A stretch of DNA of 10,570 nt from Alphaproteobacteria bacterium (GTDB lineage Bacteria > Pseudomonadota > Alphaproteobacteria > Rickettsiales > UBA8987), in assembly GCA_003531345.1 (NCBI GenBank), contig DQGZ01000150.1, forward strand, positions 1 to 10,570, read 5' to 3'. The translations under genes were made by a program, and so were the position numbers. Below the pieces are notes generated by a model. That model did no database searches. It saw only the letters and a program-made list of their open reading frames with translations, and was not told the origin of the DNA. Shown here piece after piece: positions 1 to 6,380 of this stretch (position 1 is the stretch's first letter; each line of letters begins with the position of its first letter).

Positions 1-1
1 G

Positions 2-79
2 GGAGTGATTTGTAAAATGAATTTATTTGTGTTGCTAATTTCTAGTCTGGATACCGATTTACGTCGGTATAACAAATAA
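2..79 (+). CDS. Open frame entering from the left edge: 3' end of an upstream gene or a short leader peptide
   Basis: One frame is open from base 2 to a TAA at 77-79. It could be the last 25 codons of a gene lying to the left. It could also be a 20-codon leader peptide starting at the ATG at 17, with the GGGAG at 1-5 as a rather distant ribosome binding site. The peptide from that ATG begins MNLFVLLISSL, which is hydrophobic, and ends with a charged tail. Its last codons lie in the 51-70 hairpin. No family is recognisable and the start lies at or beyond the edge, so this is only a possibility. Confidence 0.2.
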   Translation, partial: GVICKMNLFVLLISSLDTDLRRYNK

Positions 80-118
80 TTCTCAGCACCCGTCTTTCCG
101 TTGAAAAACGGAATCCAG
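47..118. repeat. REP-like nested palindromic element upstream of tyrS
   Basis: Three pairings are visible. ATACCGA (51-57) pairs with TCGGTAT (64-70). TTCCGTT (96-102) pairs with AACGGAA (107-113) across a GAAA tetraloop. The outer arms CTGGAT (47-52) and ATCCAG (113-118) can also pair, though they compete with the ends of the two inner stems. The right half resembles the common bacterial repeat type with a CCCG...CGGGAATCCAG core, so a decayed REP or RPE-like element is likely. A role as a 5' leader structure for tyrS is possible, because the tyrS ATG lies only 17 bases downstream. Confidence 0.5.
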
Positions 119-135
119 CCATGAGATAAATATTA

Positions 136-1575
136 ATGGTAAATATGACTGAACTAAAATCAAAATTCTTAAATAAACTTAAATCTCGTGGATATATCCA
201 AGACTGCACAAATTTTGATGGGCTTGATGAGTATTTTTATAGTAACGAACAGGCGGGAACGCCAGCCATAGCCTATATAGGTTTTGATTGCACAGGTAGA
301 AGCCTGCATATTGGCAGTTTAATGCAAATTATGATATTCAAGCATTTGCAAGATTCAGGGCATAAGCCAATAGTTCTACTAGGCGGCGGTACAACCCGAA
401 TTGGTGACCCAAGCGGTAAAGATGAAACCCGCAAAATTCTTAGTGATGAAGATATTGAAGCTAACAAACAGGGTATTAAAAAAGTATTTGAAAAATATAT
501 TGAATTTGAAAATGAATTTAACCCCAAAACCAATAAAGCATTTCTAGTTGATAACGACGAATGGCTAAGTAAACTTAACTATATACAATTCTTGCGTGAT
601 GTCGGTCGTCATTTTTCAGTGAACAGAATGTTATCATTTGACTCAGTTAAAATGCGCTTAGAGCGAGAGCAGAATTTAAGCTTTATTGAATTCAACTATA
701 TGATTTTACAGGCATATGATTTTGTTAAGTTGGCAAATAAATATAATTGCAGGCTTCAGATAGGCGGCTCTGACCAATGGGGGAATATCGTTAATGGCAC
801 GGAGTTGTGGAGAAGAACGGGAAGGCTAAAAAAAATAAAGCCCCATGTGGATAACTTGAAAAATGAGTTTGATAATAATCCCAATTTAAAGAGAAAATTA
901 AGTTTTAAGCAAGATAATGTAAAATTTACAATAGAGAAAGAGGGGAGCGAGACAGTAGAGGCAGTAAATTTTTCTGACTATGACATCTTCGGACTAACAA
1001 CCCCGCTACTCACCACATCAAACGGTGCAAAAATGGGTAAAACGGCAGATGGTGCAATATGGCTAGATGCGGAAATGCTAACCCCATATGATTTTTGGCA
1101 ATATTGGCGCAACACATCAGATGCTGATACAATAAAATTCATAAAATTATTCACATTGTTTAGTGATAATGAAATTGCGGAATTTGAAAAACTGCAAGGT
1201 GCGGAACTCAATCAGGCGAAAATAAAACTCGCAACTCATGTTACAAAACTCTGCCATGGTGAAGCGGCGGCAAACAAAGCGGAGCAAACTGCAAAACAGG
1301 TGTTTGAACAAGGCGGAACTTCTGATAATTTACCTATATGTGAAATATCAAAAGCGGAACTGGAAGCTGGAATATCAGCAGTAAACCTGCTTAAAAATTC
1401 TGGATTGTGTGAAAGTAACGGTGAGGCAAAAAAGCTGATAGCTGGTGGTGGCGCAAAAATTAATGATGAAAAAATTACCGCTAATGATTTTATTGTGAAT
1501 AGCGCCCACCTGAAAGATGGTGCAATAAAACTTTCATCAGGTAAAAAGAAGCATATATTGGTGAAGGTGAAATAG
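136..1575 (+). CDS. tyrS: Tyrosyl-tRNA synthetase with an internal insertion
   Basis: This cytoplasmic class I synthetase charges tRNA-Tyr using ATP and tyrosine. The HIGH motif is HIGS (58-61) and the tyrosine pocket includes GFDCTGRSLHIG. GGSDQWGN (210-217) is the family signature, and the KMSKS loop is KMGKT (299-303). An S4 RNA-binding domain occupies about 415-479. The protein is 479 residues, against about 410-425 for most bacterial TyrRS. The excess is a lysine/asparagine-rich stretch at about residues 228-281, between GGSDQWGN and KMGKT, where relatives have only a few residues. The frame is intact. The ATG at 136 was chosen because GAGAT lies 8 bases upstream; the in-frame ATG at 145 is equally consistent with the family. 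The enzyme assignment is firm. The insertion's role is unknown. Confidence 0.97.
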   Translation: MVNMTELKSKFLNKLKSRGYIQDCTNFDGLDEYFYSNEQAGTPAIAYIGFDCTGRSLHIGSLMQIMIFKHLQDSGHKPIVLLGGGTTRIGDPSGKDETRKILSDEDIEANKQGIKKVFEKYIEFENEFNPKTNKAFLVDNDEWLSKLNYIQFLRDVGRHFSVNRMLSFDSVKMRLEREQNLSFIEFNYMILQAYDFVKLANKYNCRLQIGGSDQWGNIVNGTELWRRTGRLKKIKPHVDNLKNEFDNNPNLKRKLSFKQDNVKFTIEKEGSETVEAVNFSDYDIFGLTTPLLTTSNGAKMGKTADGAIWLDAEMLTPYDFWQYWRNTSDADTIKFIKLFTLFSDNEIAEFEKLQGAELNQAKIKLATHVTKLCHGEAAANKAEQTAKQVFEQGGTSDNLPICEISKAELEAGISAVNLLKNSGLCESNGEAKKLIAGGGAKINDEKITANDFIVNSAHLKDGAIKLSSGKKKHILVKVK

Positions 1576-1590
1576 TTCTTCTAGCAGTAT

Positions 1591-1619
1591 TTGACAACTC
1601 TTAATGTGCTTTTTTAACA
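1591..1619 (+). promoter_or_regulatory. Weak candidate promoter for the small exported protein
   Basis: A perfect -35 hexamer TTGACA lies at 1591-1596, just after tyrS. At 17-bp spacing the -10 position reads TTAACA, which is a poor match. If it is real, transcription would start about 90 bases before the next gene and run through the hairpin at 1664-1682. Confidence 0.25.
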
Positions 1620-1663
1620 CGTTTGCCGCTTAAAATTCATCTATGCTGCAAATATAAGGCAGC

Positions 1664-1682
1664 GCCCCTTAAAATACGGGGC
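1664..1682 (+). terminator. Short GC hairpin after tyrS, possible terminator
   Basis: GCCCC (1664-1668) pairs with GGGGC (1678-1682) across a 9-base loop, followed by TTT. The U tract is short, so termination would be weak. The hairpin sits 35 bases before the next start codon and could instead shape that gene's leader. Confidence 0.35.
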
Positions 1683-1717
1683 TTTACATGCTATAGTCAA
1701 AACCCATAAAAAATAAC

Positions 1718-2338
1718 TTGAAAGTGAAATTAAGGCTTACTACTTTTTTATTGCTTACTGCTAGCTTGTGTTATGCGCCTTGCGTTCTGGCTAATTCCAG
1801 TAATGTTCCCAAGTCAATTCAGTATAAAAAACTGGGGGTTTCAGGTCACAACATCCCTGATGCAAGCAAGTCTGTTTACTCTATTTCTTCAAAGAAAATA
1901 AAGGGAAGGGGGGTGAGGGTTTCTTCTGCCGCTCCCTCAAAGGAGTTGGAGGATTTTGAGAATGAGATAATATTTGCTGCAAATGAAAAGTCTGAAAAAG
2001 GCCTTTTTGCTTCAAGCCGCCCTTATAACATCCGCAAATCTAACTATGTAGGCAAGCTGCGGGAGGTAGGCTACCAGAAAAGTGATGATGCTGGTTTAGC
2101 ATTCGCCTCAAACCTTGGGAGGGAAAAATTTGAGGACCTTGACATAGCGCTGGAATATTACGCAGATGCAGGAAATGATAGTGATGATATTGATATATCT
2201 GAGCAGTCATACGGAATTGGACCAGTTGCCGAATATAATTTTAATTCAAAAACCAACTTTAAGGTGGGTTATCAGGCAGAAATGCAGAGCGGAAGCCCAG
2301 ATCAGGCAGTTAGGTGGCAAATAGGTAGAAAGTTTTGA
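1718..2338 (+). CDS. Small exported protein of unknown family, possibly outer-membrane
   Basis: This is a 206-residue protein with a clear N-terminal signal peptide: basic KVKLR, a hydrophobic TTFLLLTASLCYA core, and a likely signal peptidase I site after VLA (residues 23-25). The mature part is hydrophilic and acidic. Its C-terminal third alternates polar and aromatic residues (YGIGPVAEYNF, KVGYQAEM, RWQIGRKF) and ends in phenylalanine, as outer-membrane barrel proteins often do. It is too short for a full porin-type barrel, so a small barrel or a degenerate one are both possible. No ATG fits the signal peptide. TTG at 1718 is used here and GTG at 1724 is nearly as good; neither has a convincing ribosome binding site. 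I do not recognise the family. Confidence 0.65.
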   Translation: MKVKLRLTTFLLLTASLCYAPCVLANSSNVPKSIQYKKLGVSGHNIPDASKSVYSISSKKIKGRGVRVSSAAPSKELEDFENEIIFAANEKSEKGLFASSRPYNIRKSNYVGKLREVGYQKSDDAGLAFASNLGREKFEDLDIALEYYADAGNDSDDIDISEQSYGIGPVAEYNFNSKTNFKVGYQAEMQSGSPDQAVRWQIGRKF

Positions 2339-2358
2339 CTTTTTTAAGGATAAAAAAT

Positions 2359-2391
2359 GCTTAGATAATCTTGTGGCAAAACTATCTAGGC
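2359..2391. terminator. Bidirectional hairpin terminator between convergent genes
   Basis: GCTTAGATA (2359-2367) pairs with TATCTAGGC (2383-2391), giving nine pairs of which one is G-T. On the minus strand the stem is followed by six T (2357-2352), a good intrinsic terminator for the ExoD-family gene. On the plus strand it is followed by the less regular TTTGTT and probably ends the exported-protein transcript as well. Confidence 0.65.
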
Positions 2392-2425
2392 GTTTGTTAT
2401 TAAATGATTTTAGAAAAGCGCTTAG

Positions 2426-3025
2426 CTACATTACTAATCTCATACCCCAAATTATAACATAGGCAATGAATAGAATTCCAGCTACGCCCGTAATAAGCCC
2501 AGAGATTATAATATAGCCATCACGCTGCATTATACCAAAATTTATAAGTAATATCGCAAGCCCAGGGAAAAAGTTTGTCAGCGGTATAACTAAAGGCAAG
2601 GCAAGTATTATAACCATTAATATACAGAAGCTATATAACAATTTAAGTGAGGCATTGGAGGTTAAAAACAGCATTCTTGGGTGGAGGAATTTTTCTATCT
2701 TAGAGATTGATTTAAGCAAAAAGCTGCATATTTTTTTTAAATTTTGATTAGTAAGGGAGGTTTTTCTTACCTTTTCAGGCAGCCAGATAGTATCTTTCCC
2801 TTGAATATACCTAAGAAATATAATTCCCATTGCTACTGAAACCGCCTGAGCAATTCCTGGTATATTGGCAAATGGCAGGCACATTGGTGTTGCAAGAACT
2901 ATTGCCAGCAAAACCCCAGCACTTGCACCCAACCTATCAGCAATATCACCTATTGATACTTGCTGCTCTTGAATTTCCGTAAGCTTTAACAGGTTGTCCT
3001 TCAGGTTTTCTATGTCGTGCTTCAT
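2426..3025 (-). CDS. ExoD-family integral membrane protein
   Basis: This 199-residue protein matches the exopolysaccharide synthesis ExoD family in order and length. A soluble N-terminus (about 1-30) is followed by a hydrophobic segment with PMCLPFANIPGIAQ. A central cytoplasmic linker has the WLPEKVRK motif. Then come closely spaced membrane segments (about 128-195) with LPLVIPLTNFFPGLAILL and a conserved-looking GIMQRDG turn. ExoD mutants of rhizobia are affected in exopolysaccharide and alkali tolerance, but the molecular activity is unknown, so I give no symbol. Its ATG lies 65 bp from the divergent Trm112 gene. No clear ribosome binding site is visible. Confidence 0.85.
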   Translation of the reverse strand: MKHDIENLKDNLLKLTEIQEQQVSIGDIADRLGASAGVLLAIVLATPMCLPFANIPGIAQAVSVAMGIIFLRYIQGKDTIWLPEKVRKTSLTNQNLKKICSFLLKSISKIEKFLHPRMLFLTSNASLKLLYSFCILMVIILALPLVIPLTNFFPGLAILLINFGIMQRDGYIIISGLITGVAGILFIAYVIIWGMRLVM

Positions 3026-3090
3026 TGCTTTGTAGTTGCTATAATAATTGCCTGTTGATATATTTCTATCATCTAACCATCAACATAAAA

Positions 3091-3264
3091 ATGAAACTAG
3101 ACGCAAAATTATTGGAAGTGCTTGCATGCCCCCTGACCAAGCAGCCATTGCATTATGATGAGACAAGGAATGTTCTCATTTCCAAGCAGGCTGGGCTGGA
3201 GTTTGAAATTAGGAATGGTATCCCTATAATGTTGCTTGACGAAGCGAGGAAAATTAACAATTGA
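3091..3264 (+). CDS. Trm112/UPF0434 family small protein
   Basis: This 57-residue protein begins MKLDAKLLEVLACPLTKQPL and contains RNGIPIMLLDEAR, the two conserved blocks of the UPF0434/Trm112 family (YcaR-like). In eukaryotes and archaea Trm112 activates methyltransferases that modify tRNA, rRNA and release factor. The bacterial role is less clear. Only one cysteine (in ACP) remains, so the zinc site of other members is probably absent, as is common in alphaproteobacterial versions. The ATG at 3091 places the family start at residue 1. The frame is also open upstream to 3025, but that extension has no family similarity. Confidence 0.88.
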   Translation: MKLDAKLLEVLACPLTKQPLHYDETRNVLISKQAGLEFEIRNGIPIMLLDEARKINN

Positions 3265-3319
3265 AAAATCTGTATATTTTACTATCCTGAAAGCCATATA
3301 TAAACTAATAAAACTCATT

Positions 3320-3751
3320 ATGAAAAAACTATTATCGTTAGCCCTTGTATCTTTACTTATCACCTCCTGTTCAGGTGAAGAGACTCCAATTGTTGAGCCA
3401 GTTCAGAAAAGTGACAAAACCCTTAGCTGTGAAGAGATATTATTTGAGGTAAACGATTCAGAGCAATATATAAAACAGGCAAAAGAAAAGAAATCACTCG
3501 GTATAAAATCTATCGTTATGCCACTTGGCTATATTGACACTTACATGACAGCAGATGAAGCAATTTCCGCTGCAAATCAGCGTATCAGCTATTTGAAGCG
3601 GATATATGACATAAGAGGTTGTGCGATACAACAAGAGCAGCTAGATTTCCAAAGGAAGATGCAAAGCAACCTGCAAAAACAGGTTCAGCAGCAACCAGCT
3701 TCCCAGAATTTGTACAATAACCAGTATAACCCTGCTCAAGGCGGATACTAA
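3320..3751 (+). CDS. Small lipoprotein encoded upstream of virD4
   Basis: This 143-residue protein has a lipoprotein signal: MKKLLSLALVSLLITSC with the lipobox ITSC, modified Cys17 and Ser at +2. The mature domain contains CEEILFEVNDSEQYI, a short apolar stretch (SIVMPLGYIDTYMT) and AANQRISYLKRIYDIRGC. A pair of cysteines (in SCEE and RGCA) could form a disulfide. The tail is Gln/Asn-rich and ends NPAQGGY. The ATG at 3320 gives a normal signal peptide; the upstream extension to 3236 overlaps the preceding gene and makes no sense. It lies just upstream of the virD4 pair, and the duplication carried its last codons along, so the lipoprotein-virD4 adjacency predates the duplication. A secretion-system link is plausible but unproven. 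It does not look like a typical VirB7. Confidence 0.8.
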   Translation: MKKLLSLALVSLLITSCSGEETPIVEPVQKSDKTLSCEEILFEVNDSEQYIKQAKEKKSLGIKSIVMPLGYIDTYMTADEAISAANQRISYLKRIYDIRGCAIQQEQLDFQRKMQSNLQKQVQQQPASQNLYNNQYNPAQGGY

Positions 3752-3762
3752 TCTTAGCAGTG

Positions 3763-3821
3763 CCATTATACAACATTCTGCAATAAAATTCCGCTAACTA
3801 TATAATTAAAAATTATAATAT
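3763..3821 (+). promoter_or_regulatory. 59-bp conserved block, copy 1, candidate promoter of the truncated copy
   Basis: It is identical over 59 bp to 4316-4374. It contains two perfect TATAAT hexamers (3801-3806 and 3814-3819). Neither has a good -35 match: at 17 bp from the first the sequence reads CTGCAA. Retention of every base while the flanks diverged suggests function or recent conversion. Confidence 0.45.
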
Positions 3822-3827
3822 GTTTAT

Positions 3828-3847
3828 CACCTGCATTTATGCGGGTG
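3828..3847 (+). other. Leader hairpin found only before the truncated copy
   Basis: CACCTGCA (3828-3835) pairs with TGCGGGTG (3840-3847), including one G-T pair, across a TTTA loop. It ends 31 bases before the truncated copy's ATG and replaces the AT-rich segment found before full-length virD4. No T tract follows, so it is not an obvious terminator. Confidence 0.4.
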
Positions 3848-3878
3848 AAACTATTAGTAAAATCTAACCACTGGCTTA

Positions 3879-4271
3879 ATGAAGGCGCATCAGGTCAAAA
3901 ATTCAATATTGATAGGCATATTCATTGGCACTGTATTACTTGTTTTTTCTTATATCTCACTTTTTTCCAGCATTGCTGTATATCAGGGGGTAGAAAAAAC
4001 TCAGGCATATATAAAGGCAAATGGCGTGGTAAATTCCTATGCTGGTTTAGCTAAAACATATTTCAGCCTTGCGAAATACCATAATACCCATGGTGCAGCA
4101 TTGAAACAAAAAAAGCCAGAAATGGCGACAACCATATTCCGTGCCGTATATTTCCCCCCTGCAATGGCATTAATTGTTTTTGTGATATTTGGCTTTATTA
4201 TGCGCGCCACTTTGCTTTATTTTCGCCCGTTTCAGGCACCAGAAAACAACCCTACTCAGCGCGGATATTAA
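3879..4271 (+). CDS. Truncated duplicate of the VirD4 N-terminal membrane domain fused to the lipoprotein tail
   Basis: This is a 130-residue protein. Residues 1-121 correspond to VirD4 residues 1-121 with 17 differences, all after residue 42. It keeps both membrane segments (about 9-37 and 88-113) and the periplasmic loop between them. It ends after FRPFQAPE with NNPTQRGY, which corresponds to the lipoprotein ending NPAQGGY. The whole ATPase domain is therefore missing. The frame has no stop or frameshift, although many changes fall in and beside the second membrane segment. It may be a decaying by-product of the duplication, or a membrane subunit that can still pair with VirD4 or the T4SS channel. 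I favour an expressed but non-catalytic relic without strong conviction. Confidence 0.7.
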   Translation: MKAHQVKNSILIGIFIGTVLLVFSYISLFSSIAVYQGVEKTQAYIKANGVVNSYAGLAKTYFSLAKYHNTHGAALKQKKPEMATTIFRAVYFPPAMALIVFVIFGFIMRATLLYFRPFQAPENNPTQRGY

Positions 4272-4315
4272 TTCTTAGTGGTCAGTATCAGTGATAAGTT
4301 AACAGTTAGTTAGTA

Positions 4316-4374
4316 CCATTATACAACATTCTGCAATAAAATTCCGCTAACTATATAATTAAAAATTATAATAT
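4316..4374 (+). promoter_or_regulatory. 59-bp conserved block, copy 2, candidate promoter of virD4
   Basis: This is the second identical copy of the block at 3763-3821. The TATAAT hexamers fall at 4354-4359 and 4367-4372, which would start transcription about 60-75 bases before the virD4 ATG. The -35 region is not recognisable. Confidence 0.45.
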
Positions 4375-4434
4375 TTTAATTATTAATTAACATATTATTA
4401 CTATATTATTAATTAATAATCACGAATTACTAAC
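4375..4434. promoter_or_regulatory. AT-rich leader with palindrome before virD4
   Basis: Almost entirely A and T. ATTATTAATTAA occurs at 4379-4390 and again at 4405-4416, and the second copy is part of a perfect 16-bp palindrome ATTATTAATTAATAAT (4405-4420). It is absent from the otherwise duplicated sequence before the truncated copy. It could be a protein-binding site or simply a simple-sequence expansion. No Shine-Dalgarno sequence precedes the virD4 ATG. Confidence 0.35.
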
Positions 4435-4437
4435 TTA

Positions 4438-6276
4438 ATGAAGGCGCATCAGGTCAAAAATTCAATATTGATAGGCATATTCATTGGCACTGTATTACTT
4501 GTTTTTTCTTATATCTCACTTTTTTCCAGCATTGCTGTATATCAGGGGGTAGAAAAAACTCAGACCTATATAAAAGCAAATGGGGTAGTAAATTCCTATG
4601 CTGGTTTGGCTAGAACATATTTCAACCTGTTTAAATATCATAATGCCCATAGTGCAGTGTTGAAACAAACACAGCCAGAATTGGCAACAACCATATTCCG
4701 TGCCGTATATTTCCCCCCTGCAATGGCGCTAATTGTTTTTGGTGTATTTGCTTTTGCCATACGTGCCCCTTTGCTTGATTTTCGTCCGTTTCAGGCACCA
4801 GAAAAACTCCATGGTGATGCAAAATGGGCAACTGAAAAAGACATACGTAAAGCAGGTTTGCGGGCCAGCAAAGGCGTGCTGCTTGGCAACACGGGCAGGG
4901 GCTATCTGGTGGCGGATGGCTTCCAGCATATCCTGCTGTTTGCACCTACTGGTTCTGGTAAAGGTGTGGGCTTTGTAATACCTAACCTCCTATTCTGGGA
5001 GCAGTCACTGGTCTGCCATGATATTAAACTTGAAAACTATGAGTTAACATCTGGTTATCGCCGAAAAATGGGGCAGAAGGTGTTTTTGTGGAATGCAGCC
5101 TCACCAAATGGTATCACCCATTGTTACAACCCGCTTGACTGGGTATCGCGGGAGTTAGGGCAGCAGGTGGATGACGTGCAGAAAATTGCCAACCTTCTTC
5201 TTCCCGAGCAGGAATTCTGGAACAATGAAGCGCGCTCGCTATTCGTTGGTGTGGCGCTTTATCTGTTGGCAGTTCCTGAGAAAGTTACCTCATTCGGTGA
5301 AGTGGTGCGTACCCTGCGTAGTGATGATGTAACCTATAATTTAGCCGTAGTGCTTGATACATTAGGTAAGCAGATACACCCAGTTTCATACATGAACATT
5401 GCAGCGTTCCTGCAAAAAGCTGATAAGGAGCGTTCAGGTGTAATATCAACCCTGAACTCTGGGCTGGAGCTTTGGGCAAACCCGTTGATTGACACCGCAA
5501 CAGCAAGCTCTGACTTTGACTTCAACAAAATTAAAAAAGAACTTCTTACCATTTATGTTGGTTTAACCCCAGATAACATTGACCGTTTAAAGCCACTGAT
5601 GCAGATTTTTTATCAGCAGGCAGCGCAGATACTCACCAAGCATATGCCCAAGCCAGATGAGAAAATAGGCGTGATGTTCATTATGGATGAGTTCCCGACA
5701 TTAGGTGAGATGAATATATTCAAGCAGGGTATAGCATATTTCCGTGGTTATCGGGTGCGCCTATTCCTGATCATTCAAGATACTGAGCAGTTGAAGGACA
5801 TATATGAAGAAGCGGGTATGAACTCATTCCTCGCCAACGCCACTTACCGTGTTACCTTCGCTGCCAACACCTATTCAACGGCGGAAATGATCTCACAAAT
5901 TATTGGTAATAAAACGGTAAAACAAATTTCCCGTAATGCGCCAACTTTCCTTGATCTTAACCCAGCATCACGTTCAAAACACATTTCCGAAACCCAACGT
6001 GCGTTGATATTACCACAAGAAGTTATAAACCTACCAAAAGAACAGCAGATAATACTAGTGGAATCATCCCCACCGATAAAAACAAAAAAAATATTCTATT
6101 ATAAAGACCCATTCTTTACCAAAAAACTCTTGCCACAAATAGAAATACCTCAACAAGCGCCTTATGACCCGAAAAATGTTGGTAAGAAGAAAGATAAAAT
6201 AGCTGACCCAGGCAATGAGAACGTAACTGACACAAGAAGCAGTGATGACAAGAAAACCAGCGGTGGCAAGAAGTAG
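4438..6276 (+). CDS. virD4: VirD4/TraG type IV secretion coupling ATPase
   Basis: This 612-residue inner-membrane ATPase of the TraG/VirD4 family recruits substrates to a type IV secretion channel. Two membrane segments (about 9-37 and 88-113) flank a periplasmic loop. The family block GDAKWATEKDIRKAG is at about 126-140. Walker A is APTGSGKG (169-176) and Walker B is VMFIMDEF with Asp417-Glu418. Later family blocks include FRGYRVRLFLIIQDTEQL and FAANTYSTAEMIS. The tail from about 575 is lysine- and aspartate-rich and looks disordered. Length and order match full-length VirD4 of Rickettsiales and other alphaproteobacteria. In Rickettsiales virD4 often follows virB8-virB11. Here no virB gene is in the window and the neighbours are a lipoprotein and the 960-residue protein, so this is a detached copy or one end of a scattered system. 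Confidence 0.95.
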   Translation: MKAHQVKNSILIGIFIGTVLLVFSYISLFSSIAVYQGVEKTQTYIKANGVVNSYAGLARTYFNLFKYHNAHSAVLKQTQPELATTIFRAVYFPPAMALIVFGVFAFAIRAPLLDFRPFQAPEKLHGDAKWATEKDIRKAGLRASKGVLLGNTGRGYLVADGFQHILLFAPTGSGKGVGFVIPNLLFWEQSLVCHDIKLENYELTSGYRRKMGQKVFLWNAASPNGITHCYNPLDWVSRELGQQVDDVQKIANLLLPEQEFWNNEARSLFVGVALYLLAVPEKVTSFGEVVRTLRSDDVTYNLAVVLDTLGKQIHPVSYMNIAAFLQKADKERSGVISTLNSGLELWANPLIDTATASSDFDFNKIKKELLTIYVGLTPDNIDRLKPLMQIFYQQAAQILTKHMPKPDEKIGVMFIMDEFPTLGEMNIFKQGIAYFRGYRVRLFLIIQDTEQLKDIYEEAGMNSFLANATYRVTFAANTYSTAEMISQIIGNKTVKQISRNAPTFLDLNPASRSKHISETQRALILPQEVINLPKEQQIILVESSPPIKTKKIFYYKDPFFTKKLLPQIEIPQQAPYDPKNVGKKKDKIADPGNENVTDTRSSDDKKTSGGKK

Positions 6277-6298
6277 CTTTTTGTTATTTGGTTTTGTC

Positions 6299-6340
6299 AT
6301 TGTGCGGGCTTAAAAGTTAGCGGTAATCTACCCGCACAAT
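6299..6340. repeat. Perfect 10-bp inverted repeat after virD4
   Basis: ATTGTGCGGG (6299-6308) is matched by CCCGCACAAT (6331-6340) across a 22-base loop. It begins 23 bases after the virD4 stop. The stem is stable enough to stop transcription or protect the mRNA end, but no T tract follows, so it is not a standard intrinsic terminator. It may be part of a palindromic repeat. Confidence 0.5.
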
Positions 6341-6380
6341 CCAATTGCTCCTTAGAATATCCCCCCTCATTCTTTTGAGC

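Larger units (their letters stand above)
3728..4806 (+). repeat. Tandem duplication of lipoprotein tail, promoter region and virD4 5' end
   Basis: Unit 1 is about 3728-4247 and unit 2 about 4248-4806. Each unit contains, in order, the lipoprotein tail codons (AACCCT...GGATA, then a stop), a 59-bp block identical in both, a non-matching spacer, and the first 363 bp of virD4. The offset is 520 bp at the lipoprotein tail, 553 bp at the 59-bp block and 559 bp at the ATG, so unit 2 gained about 33 bp after the tail and 6 bp in the spacer. At the junction the virD4 sequence passes into lipoprotein sequence through a shared ACCAG, which points to recombination at microhomology. Confidence 0.85.

Noticed and set aside
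121..129. ATG-AGA-TAA minigene just before tyrS
   Set aside because: Two-codon frames ending at rare Arg codons can trap tRNA, but this one has no convincing ribosome binding site and is expected by chance in AT-rich DNA.
3025..3090. Upstream extension of the Trm112 gene to 3025
   Set aside because: The family begins at MKLDAKLLEVL, and the extension would overlap the divergent ExoD-family start codon.
3236..3319. Upstream extension of the lipoprotein to 3236
   Set aside because: It would bury the lipoprotein signal peptide internally and overlap the Trm112 gene. The ATG at 3320 gives a normal signal and lipobox.
3839..4054. 71-codon plus-strand frame overlapping the start of the truncated virD4 copy
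   Set aside because: It is out of frame with the recognisable VirD4 N-terminus, encodes a cysteine/tryptophan-rich non-protein-like sequence, and its ATG lies in the leader hairpin.
4631..4945. Minus-strand frame over the 5' part of virD4
   Set aside because: It is antisense to the conserved VirD4 sequence leading to Walker A and is rich in Pro/His/Cys.
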